From Sphingobium sp. HWE2-09 (GTDB taxonomy: Bacteria; Pseudomonadota; Alphaproteobacteria; Sphingomonadales; Sphingomonadaceae): DNA of 64,000 nt. Every line of letters starts with the position of its first letter. Position 1 is the stretch's first letter. Under the pieces are notes generated by a model, which was not told where the DNA came from, ran no database searches, and saw only the letters and a list, made by a program, of their open reading frames with translations. The stretch lies in assembly GCF_035989265.1 (NCBI RefSeq), contig NZ_JAYKZX010000003.1:3068501-3132500 (forward strand). The letters run 5' to 3'. The position numbers were made by a program, and so were the translations under genes. This document shows positions 9,135-20,574 of this stretch, piece by piece.

Positions 9135-9509
9135 ATGCAGATTCAGCGCAGCCGCGAGCGCATCGCCGTGGACATCCCCATCGTCGTAACGACCGTGCTG
9201 GATAGTCTGGAAGGCGTCATCATCGACCTGAGCGAAGGCGGCGCGCAGGTTGTGGGCTGCACTTTGCCTGCACGATCGCAATGCCAGATCGACCTGGACG
9301 GCTATATCGTCTTCGGCACGGTCCGCTGGTCCGAAGAGGATCGCATGGGCATCCGCTTCCCCTATGAATTGAGCGACGGGCCTTTGTACCAGCGGCTGGA
9401 AATGGCGCGGGCCGCGCTGCGCGTGCCGGTCGCGTTCCAGCCGCGCGTGCAGAACGGTCTGGTGGTCGCACCTTTTGGCGGCGGTGGTTTCGGGCGGCGG
9501 CTTGGCTAA
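9135..9509 (+). CDS. PilZ domain protein
   Basis: The 124-aa product is essentially a single PilZ domain: the RSRERIAVDIP entry with the Arg cluster, then DLSEGGAQVVG (the D/NxSxxG motif of c-di-GMP binders), then GTVRWSEEDRMGIRFP. It has a strong AGGAGG ribosome site 6 bases before the ATG. PilZ domains bind cyclic di-GMP; the R-x-x-x-R part appears as RSRER, so binding is plausible but not certain. The same window has a second single-domain PilZ protein (45597) and a PilZ tail on the GGDEF-EAL protein (17880), so these may share a c-di-GMP circuit. Confidence 0.88.
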   Translation: MQIQRSRERIAVDIPIVVTTVLDSLEGVIIDLSEGGAQVVGCTLPARSQCQIDLDGYIVFGTVRWSEEDRMGIRFPYELSDGPLYQRLEMARAALRVPVAFQPRVQNGLVVAPFGGGGFGRRLG

Positions 9510-9579
9510 GCAACGCCGCAGCTAAACCCTGCCACTTTTCAGGTTTTCCTTTTGTTCCTGTTCGCCTAAGCCCGGACAG

Positions 9580-12327
9580 GTGATCGATCCCGCCACCCTG
9601 CCAGCCCTCCACGCCAGCCATGGCGGCATCTGGCTGCGTGAAGGCGACCGAACCCAGGCACTCGCCAAGGGGCAGGCGATCGCCCACACCGCCGAAACCC
9701 CGGTGCTGCTGCTCAACGCGCCGCTGACCGGCCAGCGGCTTGGCTATCCCGAATTGAACGGCCTCGACCTGCTCGAACTCTGGGCCTTCCTGCATCCCGC
9801 CCGTTTCCTGGTGCCCACGCCCAAGGGGCTGGCGAGCGCATTGGGCCTGCCTGCGCCCGTCAACGAAGGCGACATTCCCGCGCTGCTGCAACAGGCGGCG
9901 TCGCTGTTGCTGGACCGCCTCGAAGCGCCCGACTGGCTGGAGCGGGAAGGCGGCTGGACATCGGCGCAGGCGTTGCACCGGATGCGCTGGAGCTGGTCGC
10001 CGCTGGTCGCGCCGCGCATCGCCCGCCCGCGGGAGGCGGAACGCTGGCTCTTTTCCAAATTGCCCGAATGGGAGGAGGCGCAGCCGCGTCCCGCGCCGCG
10101 TACCATCAATCTGAAGGAAGAGCAGGTGCTGGCCCGGCTCGATGCGCTGACCGGCGCGGGGGCGGAACCGCGCCCCGGCCAGCGCGCCTATGCCGCCGCG
10201 GCCAGTGCCGCCTTCACGCCGCGCAAGCATCGCGACCAGCCCAATATGCTGCTGGCGGAAGCGGGCACCGGGATCGGCAAGACGCTGGGTTATCTCGCTC
10301 CCGCCTCGCTCTGGGCAAACGAAGCGCAGGGGACGGTGTGGGTATCGACCTATACCAAGGCGCTGCAACGGCAGCTGGACCGCGAATCCCTGCGCCTCTT
10401 TCCCGACCCCGCAATGGCGGCGAAGCGGGTGGTGGTGCGCAAGGGGCGGGAAAATTACCTCTGCCTGCTCAATCTGGAAGATGCGTTGCAGGGCGGCTTT
10501 GCCGGGCGCGCGGCGATCCTGGCGCAACTGGTCGCGCGCTGGGCCGCGTTCAGCAAGGATGGCGACATGGTGGGCGGCGACCTGCCCGGCTGGCTGCCGA
10601 CTTTGTTCCGCCGCAACGGATCGACCGCGCTGACCGACCGGCGGGGCGAGTGCATCTATGCGGGCTGCCCCCATTATCGCAAATGCTTCATCGAACGGTC
10701 GGCGCGCGCGTCGGCCGATGCGGACATCGTCATCGCCAATCACGCGCTGGTGATGATCAACGCCGCGCGCGGGCGCGAAACCGGGCAGCGGCCGCAACGC
10801 ATCGTGTTCGACGAAGGCCATCATCTGTTCGATGCGGCGGACTCCACTTTTTCCGTCGCGCTGTCGGGGCAGGAGGCGATCGAGCTGCGCCGCTGGATCA
10901 TGGGGCCGGAGGGCGGATCGCGCGGGCGACGGCGCGGGCTGGCCGCGCGCCTGTCGGACTTGGCCAGCTATGACGAGGAGGGCGGCCAGGCGATCCGCGC
11001 GGCGATCGACGCGGCGCAGGCGCTGCCGGCCGACGAATGGCTGAAACGCGTGGTGGCGGGCGAACCGTTCGGGCCGCTGGAGGCGCTGCTCGCCGCCGTG
11101 CGCGGCACCGTCTATACCCGCGCCGAAGCGGCAGGCGAGGCCGATGCGGGCTATGGGCTGGAAACCGAACTGGCCGAACCCGACGGCGCCTTGGTGGAGG
11201 CGGCGCAGGAAGCGGCACTGGCGCTCGATGCGCTGATCAAGCCGCTGGTGCGGCTGGCGCGGCGGCTGGAAGCGGTGATCGAGGATGCGCCCGACTGGCT
11301 GGATGGCGCGGCGCGGGCGCGGGTGGAGGGCGCGATCGCGTCGCTCGGCTGGCGGCGCGACCTGATCGCGGCCTGGCTGGCGCTGCTTGCGCGGATCGTC
11401 GGGCCGGCCGACCCCGATTATGTCGACTGGCTGGCGGTCGATCGGATCGAGGGGCGCGAATATGATATCGGCATTCACCGCCACTGGCTCGACCCGACGC
11501 GCCCGCTGGCGGAGACGGTGCTCAAGCCCGCGCAGGGCGTGCTGCTGACGTCGGCGACGCTCAAAGGCGGCGGCGACTGGTCCAATGCCGAAGCGCGCAG
11601 CGGCGCGACGCACCTGCCCTATGGCGCGGAGCGGTTCGAGGCGGCCAGCCCGTTCGACTATCCCGGCCGCGCCGAAGTGCTGATCGTCACCGACATCAAG
11701 CGGGGAGACATCGCCGCGCTGTCCGGCGCATACGGTCGCCTGATCGAGGCGGCGGGCGGCGGCACGCTGGGGCTGTTTACCGCGATCCGCCGGTTGCGCG
11801 CGGTCCATGCCCGCATCGCCGACCGGCTGGCGCGCACCGGGCTGCCGCTCTACGCCCAACATGTCGATCCGATGGATACCGGCACGCTGGTGGACATTTT
11901 TCGCGACGATCCGCGCGCCTCTCTGCTGGGCACCGATGCGCTGCGGGATGGCGTGGACGTGCCAGGTCATTCGCTGCGGCTGGTGGTGATGGAGGGGGTG
12001 CCCTGGTCCAAGCCCAGCGTGCTGCACGCCGCGCGGCGGCTGGCGGGCGGCGGCAGCGCCTATGACGACCGGCTGATCCGCGCGCGGCTGGCGCAGGCCT
12101 TTGGGCGGCTGATCCGCCGGGCGGAGGACAAGGGCAGTTTCGTCATCCTGTCCGCCGCCATGCCCAGCCGCTTGCTGAGCGCCTTTCCGCCTGGCACGCC
12201 GATCCGCCGCCTGACGCTGGATGAGGCGATCATCGCCGTCAGCGTCCAGTCGCGCGATCAAAGCCTTGGCGCGGGGACCGCTTTGGGGCATCAGGGGCTG
12301 GACCTAGGCTTGCCCCAGCGGGAGTGA
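9580..12327 (+). CDS. DinG/XPD-family ATP-dependent DNA helicase with iron-sulfur domain
   Basis: The 915-aa superfamily 2 helicase starts at a GTG. The P-loop reads [14 protein letters not shown], motif II is FDEGHHLFD, and motif VI is QAFGRLIRR near the C-terminus. Between the P-loop and motif II lie Cys residues in ENYLCLLN and [15 protein letters not shown], matching the four-Cys [4Fe-4S] domain of XPD/DinG helicases. Such enzymes unwind 5'-3', resolving R-loops, G-quadruplexes or stalled forks. It is longer than E. coli DinG (about 716 aa) because of an extra N-terminal region of about 180 residues before the P-loop. sixA follows after 2 bp, suggesting co-transcription. Confidence 0.92.
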   Translation: MIDPATLPALHASHGGIWLREGDRTQALAKGQAIAHTAETPVLLLNAPLTGQRLGYPELNGLDLLELWAFLHPARFLVPTPKGLASALGLPAPVNEGDIPALLQQAASLLLDRLEAPDWLEREGGWTSAQALHRMRWSWSPLVAPRIARPREAERWLFSKLPEWEEAQPRPAPRTINLKEEQVLARLDALTGAGAEPRPGQRAYAAAASAAFTPRKHRDQPNMLLAEAGTGIGKTLGYLAPASLWANEAQGTVWVSTYTKALQRQLDRESLRLFPDPAMAAKRVVVRKGRENYLCLLNLEDALQGGFAGRAAILAQLVARWAAFSKDGDMVGGDLPGWLPTLFRRNGSTALTDRRGECIYAGCPHYRKCFIERSARASADADIVIANHALVMINAARGRETGQRPQRIVFDEGHHLFDAADSTFSVALSGQEAIELRRWIMGPEGGSRGRRRGLAARLSDLASYDEEGGQAIRAAIDAAQALPADEWLKRVVAGEPFGPLEALLAAVRGTVYTRAEAAGEADAGYGLETELAEPDGALVEAAQEAALALDALIKPLVRLARRLEAVIEDAPDWLDGAARARVEGAIASLGWRRDLIAAWLALLARIVGPADPDYVDWLAVDRIEGREYDIGIHRHWLDPTRPLAETVLKPAQGVLLTSATLKGGGDWSNAEARSGATHLPYGAERFEAASPFDYPGRAEVLIVTDIKRGDIAALSGAYGRLIEAAGGGTLGLFTAIRRLRAVHARIADRLARTGLPLYAQHVDPMDTGTLVDIFRDDPRASLLGTDALRDGVDVPGHSLRLVVMEGVPWSKPSVLHAARRLAGGGSAYDDRLIRARLAQAFGRLIRRAEDKGSFVILSAAMPSRLLSAFPPGTPIRRLTLDEAIIAVSVQSRDQSLGAGTALGHQGLDLGLPQRE

Positions 12328-12329
12328 CA

Positions 12330-13884
<1,555 letters not shown>

Positions 13885-13962
13885 TCACTGGTTGTTGCGA
13901 GAATCTTGCGACAAGCGGCTGCTAGTCCGGTGATCAGTCTGTATTTCCTGTGGGGGTTTTTC

Positions 13963-16779
13963 GTGCGTCTTTCCGCTTGCCTGATCTGTGTCGCGCTCCT
14001 GACCGGCGTCGCGCCCGGCGCGCTGATGGCGCAGGAGGCGCTGGACCCCCAGAAAGGCGCGCCGCCCGTGCAGATGGACGAAGGGGACGAGATCGTCGTC
14101 ACCGGCCAGCCGCAGCGGGGATCGGTGATCGGCAATGTCGAACCCGAACAGCAATTGTCCGCCGCCGATGTCCGCGCGCTGGGCGTCACGTCCATTTCCG
14201 AACTGATCAGCGAATTGTCGCCGCAGACCAATGGATCGCCGGTCATCCTGCTGAACGGCAAGCGTATTTCCAGCTTTTCCGAAATTCAGGACATCCCGTC
14301 CGAAGCGGTCGCGCGGGTCGATATCCTGCCCGAGCAGGTGGCGCTATCTTATGGCTATGCGCCCACGCAAAAGGTGGTGAACATCGTCCTGCGCCAGCGT
14401 TTTCGCGCCGAAACCGCCGAAGGGCGCGTGGGCACGACAACGCAGGGCGGGCGCGAGAACGGCCAGGTCGAAGCCGGGCTGTTGCGCATCCAGGGCGACA
14501 ACCGCTTCACCCTGAACCTGAAATATAGCCGTGCCGCCGCGCTGCTGGAAAGCGAGCGCGGCATCACCGCCACCGCGCCCAACCGCCCCTATGCGCTGGC
14601 GGGCAATATCGTGGGCACCGGCGCCAATGGCGAGATCGATCCTGCGCTGTCGGCGCTGGCCGGGCAGGGGGTGACGGTGGCAAGCGTGCCGGGCAGCGCC
14701 GCCACCACGCCGCCCATGCTCAATGATTTCGTCGCGGGCGCCAATGTCACCACCGTCAGCGACCTGACCCAATATCGCACGCTCAGCCCGGAAACGGAGA
14801 GTTTTTCCGCCAACGCCACCCTGGCCCGCGCGCTGGGCGGGGTGTCCGCGACGCTGAACGGGCGGCTGGAACTGTCGGACAATGTTTCGCTCCAGGGGCT
14901 GTCGCAGGCGGCGCTGACCCTGCCTGCAGGCAGCGCCTTTTCCCCCTTCGCCAATGACGTCACCCTTTATCGCTATCTGGCGCAGGAGGGTGCGCTGGAA
15001 CAGCAGATCAGGGGCACTACCGGCCATGTCGGCCTAACGCTGAGCGGCCAGATCAGCCGCAAATGGCAATGGTCCTTCACCGGCAATGGCGACCTGTCGA
15101 TCACCCGCACCCGCACCGATCGCGGTGTCGCCATCGGCGCGATCCAGTCGGCGATCGACGCGGGCGACCCCGGCGTCAACCCCTATGGCAGCTTCGCGCC
15201 GGACCTGCTCTCCACCCGGCTGACCGACGGCGCCCGCGCCAGAAGCCAAGCGGTGCAGGGCGACCTGCTGGTCAGCGGGACGCTGTTCACCCTGCCGGCG
15301 GGCGAGGTGATGACATCGATTCGCCTGGGCGCATCGACCAATGATTTCACCAGCCGCTCGGTGCGATCGGGCGTCGAAAGCCGGTCGGACTATGACCGCC
15401 AGATCGGCAGCGGGCAGCTGAGCGTGGACCTGCCGATCACCAGCAGGTCGAAGGACGTGCTGGGCGCAGTCGGCGATATCGGAATCAATTTCAACGCCGC
15501 CGCGCAGCGCTATTCCGACTTTGGCACGCTCTCCACCTTGGGCTACGGCCTGCGCTGGGAGCCGGTGAAGGCGGTGCAGTTGCTGGCGTCGGCCAATCAG
15601 GATCGCGCCGCGCCGACAGGTGCGCAGATCACCGATCCGCTGATTGCGACGCCCAACGTCTCCGTCTTCGACTATGCGACCGGGCAGACCGTTTTCGTCA
15701 GCCAAATTTCGGGCGGCAATGCGGGTCTGCGCGAAAGCGTGCGCGACCAGTTCCGCCTGAACGCGCGGATCAAGCCGTTCGAAAAGCCGAACCTGACGCT
15801 GACCGCCACTTACCTGAACAGCCGCACGCGCAACCCGATCGCCGCCTTCCCCACGCCCACCCCGGCGCTGGAAGCCGCCTATCCACAGCGTTTCGTGCGC
15901 GACGCGGACGGCAACCTGCTGCAGATCGACGCGACGCCGATCAATTTCCTGTCGTCCAAGAGCGAACAACTGCGCTGGGGCGTCGACCTGTCGATCCCGA
16001 TCAAGTCGCATGTCCAGAAACTGGTAGAGGCATGGCGCGCATCGGGCGGCAAGCCGGAGGACCGGCCGCCCGAATTGCAGGCGCTGTTCGGCAATCGCCC
16101 GCCCCGTGGCGAGGGTGGTCCCCCACCCGGTGGGGGTGAGGGCGGCGATCGGCGGCGCGGCGACGGGCCGGGCGCTGGCGGGCCGGGCGGCGGTGGCGGT
16201 CCGCGCGGCGGCGGATTTGGCGGCGGTGGGCGCGGCGGCGGCCAAGGCGGCGGGCGGATGACTTTCAGCCTCTATCACACCTGGCACCTGACCGAGAGCA
16301 TCGACATCGCGCCCGGCGTGCCGCAGCTTAACCTGCTGGACGGCGACGCCACCGGGTCGTCGGGCGGCCAGCCCCGGCATGAGATAGAGGCGCGCGTCGG
16401 CTATATGAACAACGGCATCGGCGCGCGGCTGGGCATCGATTGGGAAAGCGGCACCCATGTCGATGGCGCGCTGACCGGCACGGCAGGCGGCAGTTCGCGC
16501 CTGAATTTCGGTAGCCTGGCGACCGCGAACCTGCGCCTCTTCGCCAATCTGGGGCAGGTGCAGGGGCTGGAGCGCAAGATACCCTTCCTGCGCGGCGCGC
16601 GGATATCGTTCAACATCGACAATATCTTCAACCAGCGGCGCGAAGTCACCGACGCCAGCGGTACGACGCCGCTACGCTACCAGCCGGGCTATCTCGACCC
16701 GCTGGGCCGCACTGTGTCGATCAGCTTCCGCAAGCTGTTCTTCCCCAATTTCGCGGCAGGCAATCGACCGCGTAGTTAA
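13963..16779 (+). CDS. TonB-dependent receptor-like outer membrane protein with Gly-rich loop
   Basis: The product is about 938 aa if translation starts at the GTG at 13963, which gives a signal peptide (MRLSACLICVALLTG to LMAQ) and follows a GTGGGGG stretch. GDEIVVTG resembles the TonB box of sphingomonad receptors. A plug domain follows, with PVILLNGKRISSFSE and VARVDILPEQ, and the rest looks like a beta-barrel. Around residues 710-765 lies a striking insertion made almost only of Gly, Pro and Arg (GGPGGGGGPRGGGFGGGGRG), likely an extracellular loop. The cargo is unknown. It is not next to the tonB-exbBD cluster at 42.8 kb. An in-frame GTG at 13930 is an alternative start with no ribosome site. 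Confidence 0.85.
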   Translation: MRLSACLICVALLTGVAPGALMAQEALDPQKGAPPVQMDEGDEIVVTGQPQRGSVIGNVEPEQQLSAADVRALGVTSISELISELSPQTNGSPVILLNGKRISSFSEIQDIPSEAVARVDILPEQVALSYGYAPTQKVVNIVLRQRFRAETAEGRVGTTTQGGRENGQVEAGLLRIQGDNRFTLNLKYSRAAALLESERGITATAPNRPYALAGNIVGTGANGEIDPALSALAGQGVTVASVPGSAATTPPMLNDFVAGANVTTVSDLTQYRTLSPETESFSANATLARALGGVSATLNGRLELSDNVSLQGLSQAALTLPAGSAFSPFANDVTLYRYLAQEGALEQQIRGTTGHVGLTLSGQISRKWQWSFTGNGDLSITRTRTDRGVAIGAIQSAIDAGDPGVNPYGSFAPDLLSTRLTDGARARSQAVQGDLLVSGTLFTLPAGEVMTSIRLGASTNDFTSRSVRSGVESRSDYDRQIGSGQLSVDLPITSRSKDVLGAVGDIGINFNAAAQRYSDFGTLSTLGYGLRWEPVKAVQLLASANQDRAAPTGAQITDPLIATPNVSVFDYATGQTVFVSQISGGNAGLRESVRDQFRLNARIKPFEKPNLTLTATYLNSRTRNPIAAFPTPTPALEAAYPQRFVRDADGNLLQIDATPINFLSSKSEQLRWGVDLSIPIKSHVQKLVEAWRASGGKPEDRPPELQALFGNRPPRGEGGPPPGGGEGGDRRRGDGPGAGGPGGGGGPRGGGFGGGGRGGGQGGGRMTFSLYHTWHLTESIDIAPGVPQLNLLDGDATGSSGGQPRHEIEARVGYMNNGIGARLGIDWESGTHVDGALTGTAGGSSRLNFGSLATANLRLFANLGQVQGLERKIPFLRGARISFNIDNIFNQRREVTDASGTTPLRYQPGYLDPLGRTVSISFRKLFFPNFAAGNRPRS

Positions 16780-16853
16780 ATGCTCGTTAGGCACGGCTAA
16801 AGCCATTCGTTCCCCGGCCGTTATGATGGCGTATAACGGTTGGGGAAAAGCCT

Positions 16854-17279
16854 GTGACGAAGCCTGTCAGAATAGTGGTGGTGGACGATTCGCTCACCAT
16901 CCGCGCGATGATCGAGACGCTGCTGGAGCGCGACCGCCGGATCGAAGTGGTCGGCATCGCGCGGAACGGCGAGGAGGCGATCGAGATGATCCGGCTGGAA
17001 AAGCCCGATGTCGTCACGCTGGACATCGCCATGCCGGGCAAGGACGGCCTGGCGATATTGGACGAGATCATGGACATGGAGCCATGCCCTGTGATCATGC
17101 TGTCCAGCCTGATGCGCGACGGCGCGCCGATCGTCGCCGAAGCGATGGACCGGGGCGCGGCCGCCTGTTTCAACAAGGCGATGATCGTGCGGGAGGCGAC
17201 CCGCTTCATCGGCCTGATCCGCGATCTGGGGCGTGGGCTGATGGTGGCGGACGTGGCGCCGGTGGCGATCGCTGCGTGA
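16854..17279 (+). CDS. Receiver-only response regulator (CheY/CheB receiver-like)
   Basis: The 141-aa product starts at GTG after a GGGGA site. It is a lone receiver domain: VVVDDSLTIRAM with the acidic pair, phospho-acceptor Asp in VVTLDIAMPGKDG, SSL for the conserved Ser/Thr position, and Lys in CFNKAMI. The sequence around the phosphorylation site resembles CheB receivers more than CheY, but no methylesterase domain follows. It has no output domain, so it probably acts by protein contact. No histidine kinase is adjacent; candidate partners in the window (bphP) are far away. Confidence 0.88.
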   Translation: MTKPVRIVVVDDSLTIRAMIETLLERDRRIEVVGIARNGEEAIEMIRLEKPDVVTLDIAMPGKDGLAILDEIMDMEPCPVIMLSSLMRDGAPIVAEAMDRGAAACFNKAMIVREATRFIGLIRDLGRGLMVADVAPVAIAA

Positions 17280-17563
17280 ATATTGTGCCCCGGCGCAGGC
17301 CGGGGTCCAGAAGCCCCACACTCAGCGCCCGGAACCCTGGGCCCCGGCCTGCGCCGGGGGACGAGTGGGACCATCGCAGACCGGCTCCACCGTGATCCGT
17401 TCGCTTCGAGCGTAGTCGAGAAGCATTCGGCACTACGCCCGCGTTTCTCGGCTCCGCTCGAAACGAACGGAGGTCGGTCTCCAGTCCCTCTGACGCCATC
17501 AGGCTCTAAAAACCGAAAGGGTGGCGCAGAGCCTGCGCCTCCCTTAGCCGTTTCATCCGCCCA
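17280..17563. repeat. Intergenic region with two large inverted repeats
   Basis: Between the response regulator and the 65-aa gene are two independent inverted repeats. Arms at 17286-17310 and 17336-17360 match at about 23 of 25 bases around the core CCCCGGCGCAGGCCGGGG. Arms at 17398-17423 and 17444-17470 match at about 23 of 26 around TTCGAGCG and CGCTCGAA. The second family is related to the hairpin at 34085. They look like dispersed REP-type palindromes rather than gene-specific regulators. Confidence 0.8.
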
Positions 17564-17761
17564 TCAACGCGTGGACGATTTCGAACTCGCCAGCGACATC
17601 GCCTGTGCAGATCCGCTGGCCGGTTTGACAGGGGAATCGCGATGGGAAATGGCGTAGGCGCTCACGGCCGCGACCGCCAGGACCATCGCTACGCCCAAAC
17701 CGCTCAGGCCGCCCTTGGCACGACGATGTGAAGGCTGCTTGTCATCATCGAAATTCCGCAT
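17564..17761 (-). CDS. Small single-pass membrane protein, function unknown
   Basis: The 65-aa product begins MRNFDDDKQPSHRRAK, a charged cytoplasmic stretch, followed by one hydrophobic segment (GLGVAMVLAVAAVSAYAI) and a Ser/Ala-rich tail. An AAGGA ribosome site sits 7 bases before the ATG, which supports it being real. No domain is recognised. It lies just downstream of the GGDEF-EAL gene start-to-stop order on the same strand, 118 bp from that gene's stop, so it could be read from its own promoter. Confidence 0.65.
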   Translation of the reverse strand: MRNFDDDKQPSHRRAKGGLSGLGVAMVLAVAAVSAYAISHRDSPVKPASGSAQAMSLASSKSSTR

Positions 17762-17879
17762 CGCTCATCCTTATGTTGACACTCGTTCGTCCAACATAAT
17801 GGCTCTGGGCACGCAGCGTTCCCGTCCGATCCTGTGACATTTTATTGCCGACGCTGCGGAAAAGCGCCGATGCGGTCGA

Positions 17880-20492
17880 TCAGCCCGCCATCGATCGCGG
17901 CGCACTGCGCAGCGTGCTGATGTCGATCGCGCCTGCAAATTCCACGCCCATCCGGTCGTCCTTCGACCAGCGGCTGGTCGCGTTGACGAACTGGTTTTCC
18001 GCCAGTTCGATCGCGAACAACGTGCCTGCGGGCACGTTCCACAGCCCCTCTATCAGCGCGCCGGTGGCGGAGATATTGCGGACGCGGCCGGTATAGACAT
18101 GGCCGTCATGATGGACGGCGATGGTGCGCAGCATCGTCTTGCGTTCCGGACGGCTGGACTGGAAGCCATTGGCGCTGGCCGCCGTGCCCGCGTTGCGCTG
18201 GCCCGCCAGCACGTCGGCGGCGGGCATCGGCTTGCCATAGATGTAGCCCTGGATATGGCTGCATCCCAGCTGCCGGATCAGCGCCAGTTCGTCCTGCGTT
18301 TCGGCCCCTTCGGCGGTCGTGTCCATGCCCAGCGCTTCGGCCAGGCTGACGATCGCCTTGATGATGGCGCTGTTGCGGCTGCCCTTGGTCGCGGCGCCGC
18401 GCACGAAGCTCTGGTCGATCTTGATCTTGTCGAACGGCGCCTTCTTCAGATAGCCGAGCGAGGAATAGCCGGTGCCGAAATCGTCGAGCGCGAGGCGCAC
18501 GCCGATTGCCTTCAATCGCGTGAACATCGCGTCGGTGCCATCGTCGTCGTTCAGGAAGACGCTTTCGGTAATCTCCAGTTCCAGCCGCTCGGGCGCCAGC
18601 TGCGCACCGGCCAGCGCGCTCATCACTGTCGAGGGGAAGCCGGGATTGGCGAACTGGCTGGGCGACACGTTCACCGCAACGCGGATGCCGTCCTGCCAGT
18701 CGGCCGCATCGCGGCAGGCGGTGCGCATCACCCATTCGCCAATCTGGCCGATCAGCCCGCTATCCTCGGCGATCGGGATGAACAGGGCAGGCGAAATCGG
18801 CCCGCGCACCGGATGGTTCCAGCGCAGCAGCGCTTCATAGCCGGTAATATGTTCGGTCTTGGATGACACCACCGGCTGATAGACCAGATGCAGCCCGTCG
18901 GCGGCGAGCGCGCGGCGCAGATCTTCCTCCAGCGCGCGGCGATCCTCCGCATCGGCATGCATGTCCGACGAATAGAAGCGATGGACGCCGCGGCCGTTGC
19001 CCTTGGCGGCGTAGAGCGCCAGGTCGGCGTTGCGGATCAGCGCGTCGGCGGTAACGCCGTCGGTGGGGCAGCAGCTGATGCCGATCGACACGCCGATCAC
19101 GACGGCCGTGCCTTCGATCATATAGGGCTGCGACACCGACGCGATGATCGCCTGCGCCAGTTGGGCCAGCATCGCCTGGTCGTGGCGGCCGGGCAGCAAG
19201 ATTTTGAACTCGTCGCCGCCCTGACGCCCGACCAGCCCCTTGTCGCCAACCACGCGCTGCAACCGCTGGCTGACCTGACGCAACAGCGCGTCGCCCGCTG
19301 GATGGCCGAGCGTGTCGTTGACGATCTTGAACCGGTCGAGGTCCAGCATCATCAGCGCGCATTCGCCCTGCTTGCCGCGCCGGTCGGCCACCGCCTGCTC
19401 CAGGGAGCTGAGCATCTGGATACGGTTGGCAAGGCCGGTGAGCGAATCGAACTGCGCCAGGCGCGTGACTTCCGCCTGGCTGCGGCGCATTTCGGTAAGG
19501 TCGGTGCCCGACCCGCGAAAGCCGTGAAACTGGCCATATTCGTTGAACACCGGCTGGCCCGAAATCGACCACCATCGTTCTTCCTGTGACAGCGCGGCGC
19601 AGACCGCCAGGTCGGCAAAGCCGGTGCGCGCCGACAGATGAAAGCCCAACGTGCGTTCGCCATCGCCCTGCTTCTTGTCGCCGGGGCGGATGATCTCGGT
19701 AATCGGCCGACCGATCAGCCTGTCGGCGGACAGGGCGAGCGACTGGGCCAACGTGTCCGAAATATAGGTGATGCAGCCCTGCCGGTCGGTTTCCCAGAAC
19801 CAGCCGCGCCCGGTGCGCTCATGTTCCTGCAACAATCGGTCGGACCGTTGCGCGCGCAGATCCTGGCTGTGCCGGGCGATCGCCTGGTCACGGTCGGCGG
19901 TCGCCTGACGCACGGTCGCGATCAGCATCACCAGCACGCAACTGCATAGCAGCCCGATCTGCGCCATGCCGCTCTTTTCCACAACCGACACCAGCAATGC
20001 GCCCAGAAAATAGCTGATGCCCAGCAGGCGGCGGTCGCCGAAGATACACACCGCCAGCAACGCCACCGCCAGTTCCGGCACCGCCGCCAGAAACAGCGTG
20101 TCGGTCGCCGCCTTGGTTTCAAAACCCAGCCACAGGCTGAAGGTCAGGCCAGACAGGAACACCATCGGCAGCATCATCCAGTTCTGGATATGCGGCATCT
20201 GGCGCTGGAACCACGACCGGCGCGGCACCAGCATCAACGCCCCGTCGATCATCAGCATGGCGATCATCAGGCCGACCTGGGCGATGTCACCGGCATAAAG
20301 CGGCAGGTTGAGCAGCGTGACGACGCAGATCTTGGCCAGCAGGATCAGAGGCCACAGGCGCGCGACATGGATGAAGGCGCCCGAAATCCAGGACGCCGAC
20401 ACCTCGGTCCCGCTCTGCGACAGGCCGAGCGCGACCATCAATGTCATGGAACGGGACGGGCTATCGGACAGGGAGGCGCGCAGCAGGGACAT
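17880..20492 (-). CDS. Membrane GGDEF-EAL protein with PAS and C-terminal PilZ domain
   Basis: The 870-aa protein starts with about five to six hydrophobic segments (residues 45-205), then a PAS-like region (GRGWFWETDRQGCITYIS), a GGDEF domain (GRQGGDEFKILL), a complete EAL domain (GYEALLRWNHP, NVSPSQF, LEITES, LALDDFGTGYSSLGYL) and a PilZ tail (RPERKTMLRT, NISATGALIEG). The EAL metal and catalytic motifs look intact, so phosphodiesterase activity is likely. The RxxD product-inhibition site expected just before GGDEF is not at its usual spacing. The C-terminal PilZ suggests it senses c-di-GMP as well as making or degrading it. No operon partner is evident. Confidence 0.93.
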   Translation of the reverse strand: MSLLRASLSDSPSRSMTLMVALGLSQSGTEVSASWISGAFIHVARLWPLILLAKICVVTLLNLPLYAGDIAQVGLMIAMLMIDGALMLVPRRSWFQRQMPHIQNWMMLPMVFLSGLTFSLWLGFETKAATDTLFLAAVPELAVALLAVCIFGDRRLLGISYFLGALLVSVVEKSGMAQIGLLCSCVLVMLIATVRQATADRDQAIARHSQDLRAQRSDRLLQEHERTGRGWFWETDRQGCITYISDTLAQSLALSADRLIGRPITEIIRPGDKKQGDGERTLGFHLSARTGFADLAVCAALSQEERWWSISGQPVFNEYGQFHGFRGSGTDLTEMRRSQAEVTRLAQFDSLTGLANRIQMLSSLEQAVADRRGKQGECALMMLDLDRFKIVNDTLGHPAGDALLRQVSQRLQRVVGDKGLVGRQGGDEFKILLPGRHDQAMLAQLAQAIIASVSQPYMIEGTAVVIGVSIGISCCPTDGVTADALIRNADLALYAAKGNGRGVHRFYSSDMHADAEDRRALEEDLRRALAADGLHLVYQPVVSSKTEHITGYEALLRWNHPVRGPISPALFIPIAEDSGLIGQIGEWVMRTACRDAADWQDGIRVAVNVSPSQFANPGFPSTVMSALAGAQLAPERLELEITESVFLNDDDGTDAMFTRLKAIGVRLALDDFGTGYSSLGYLKKAPFDKIKIDQSFVRGAATKGSRNSAIIKAIVSLAEALGMDTTAEGAETQDELALIRQLGCSHIQGYIYGKPMPAADVLAGQRNAGTAASANGFQSSRPERKTMLRTIAVHHDGHVYTGRVRNISATGALIEGLWNVPAGTLFAIELAENQFVNATSRWSKDDRMGVEFAGAIDISTLRSAPRSMAG

Positions 20493-20574
20493 GCCCCCGC
20501 GTTACCGCAAACTCCTTGCCAGACAATTACTTCGCCTCCGCAATGGCGCGAGATTCGTCCCGCGCCAGGGGGGG

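Noticed and set aside
9220..12291. 1023-codon minus-strand open frame opposite the DinG-like helicase
   Set aside because: Rich in Arg, Gln and Pro with no domain, exactly antisense to a helicase with all its motifs.
15034..16458. Minus-strand frame opposite the TonB-dependent receptor
   Set aside because: Antisense shadow of the receptor; no start signal or domain.
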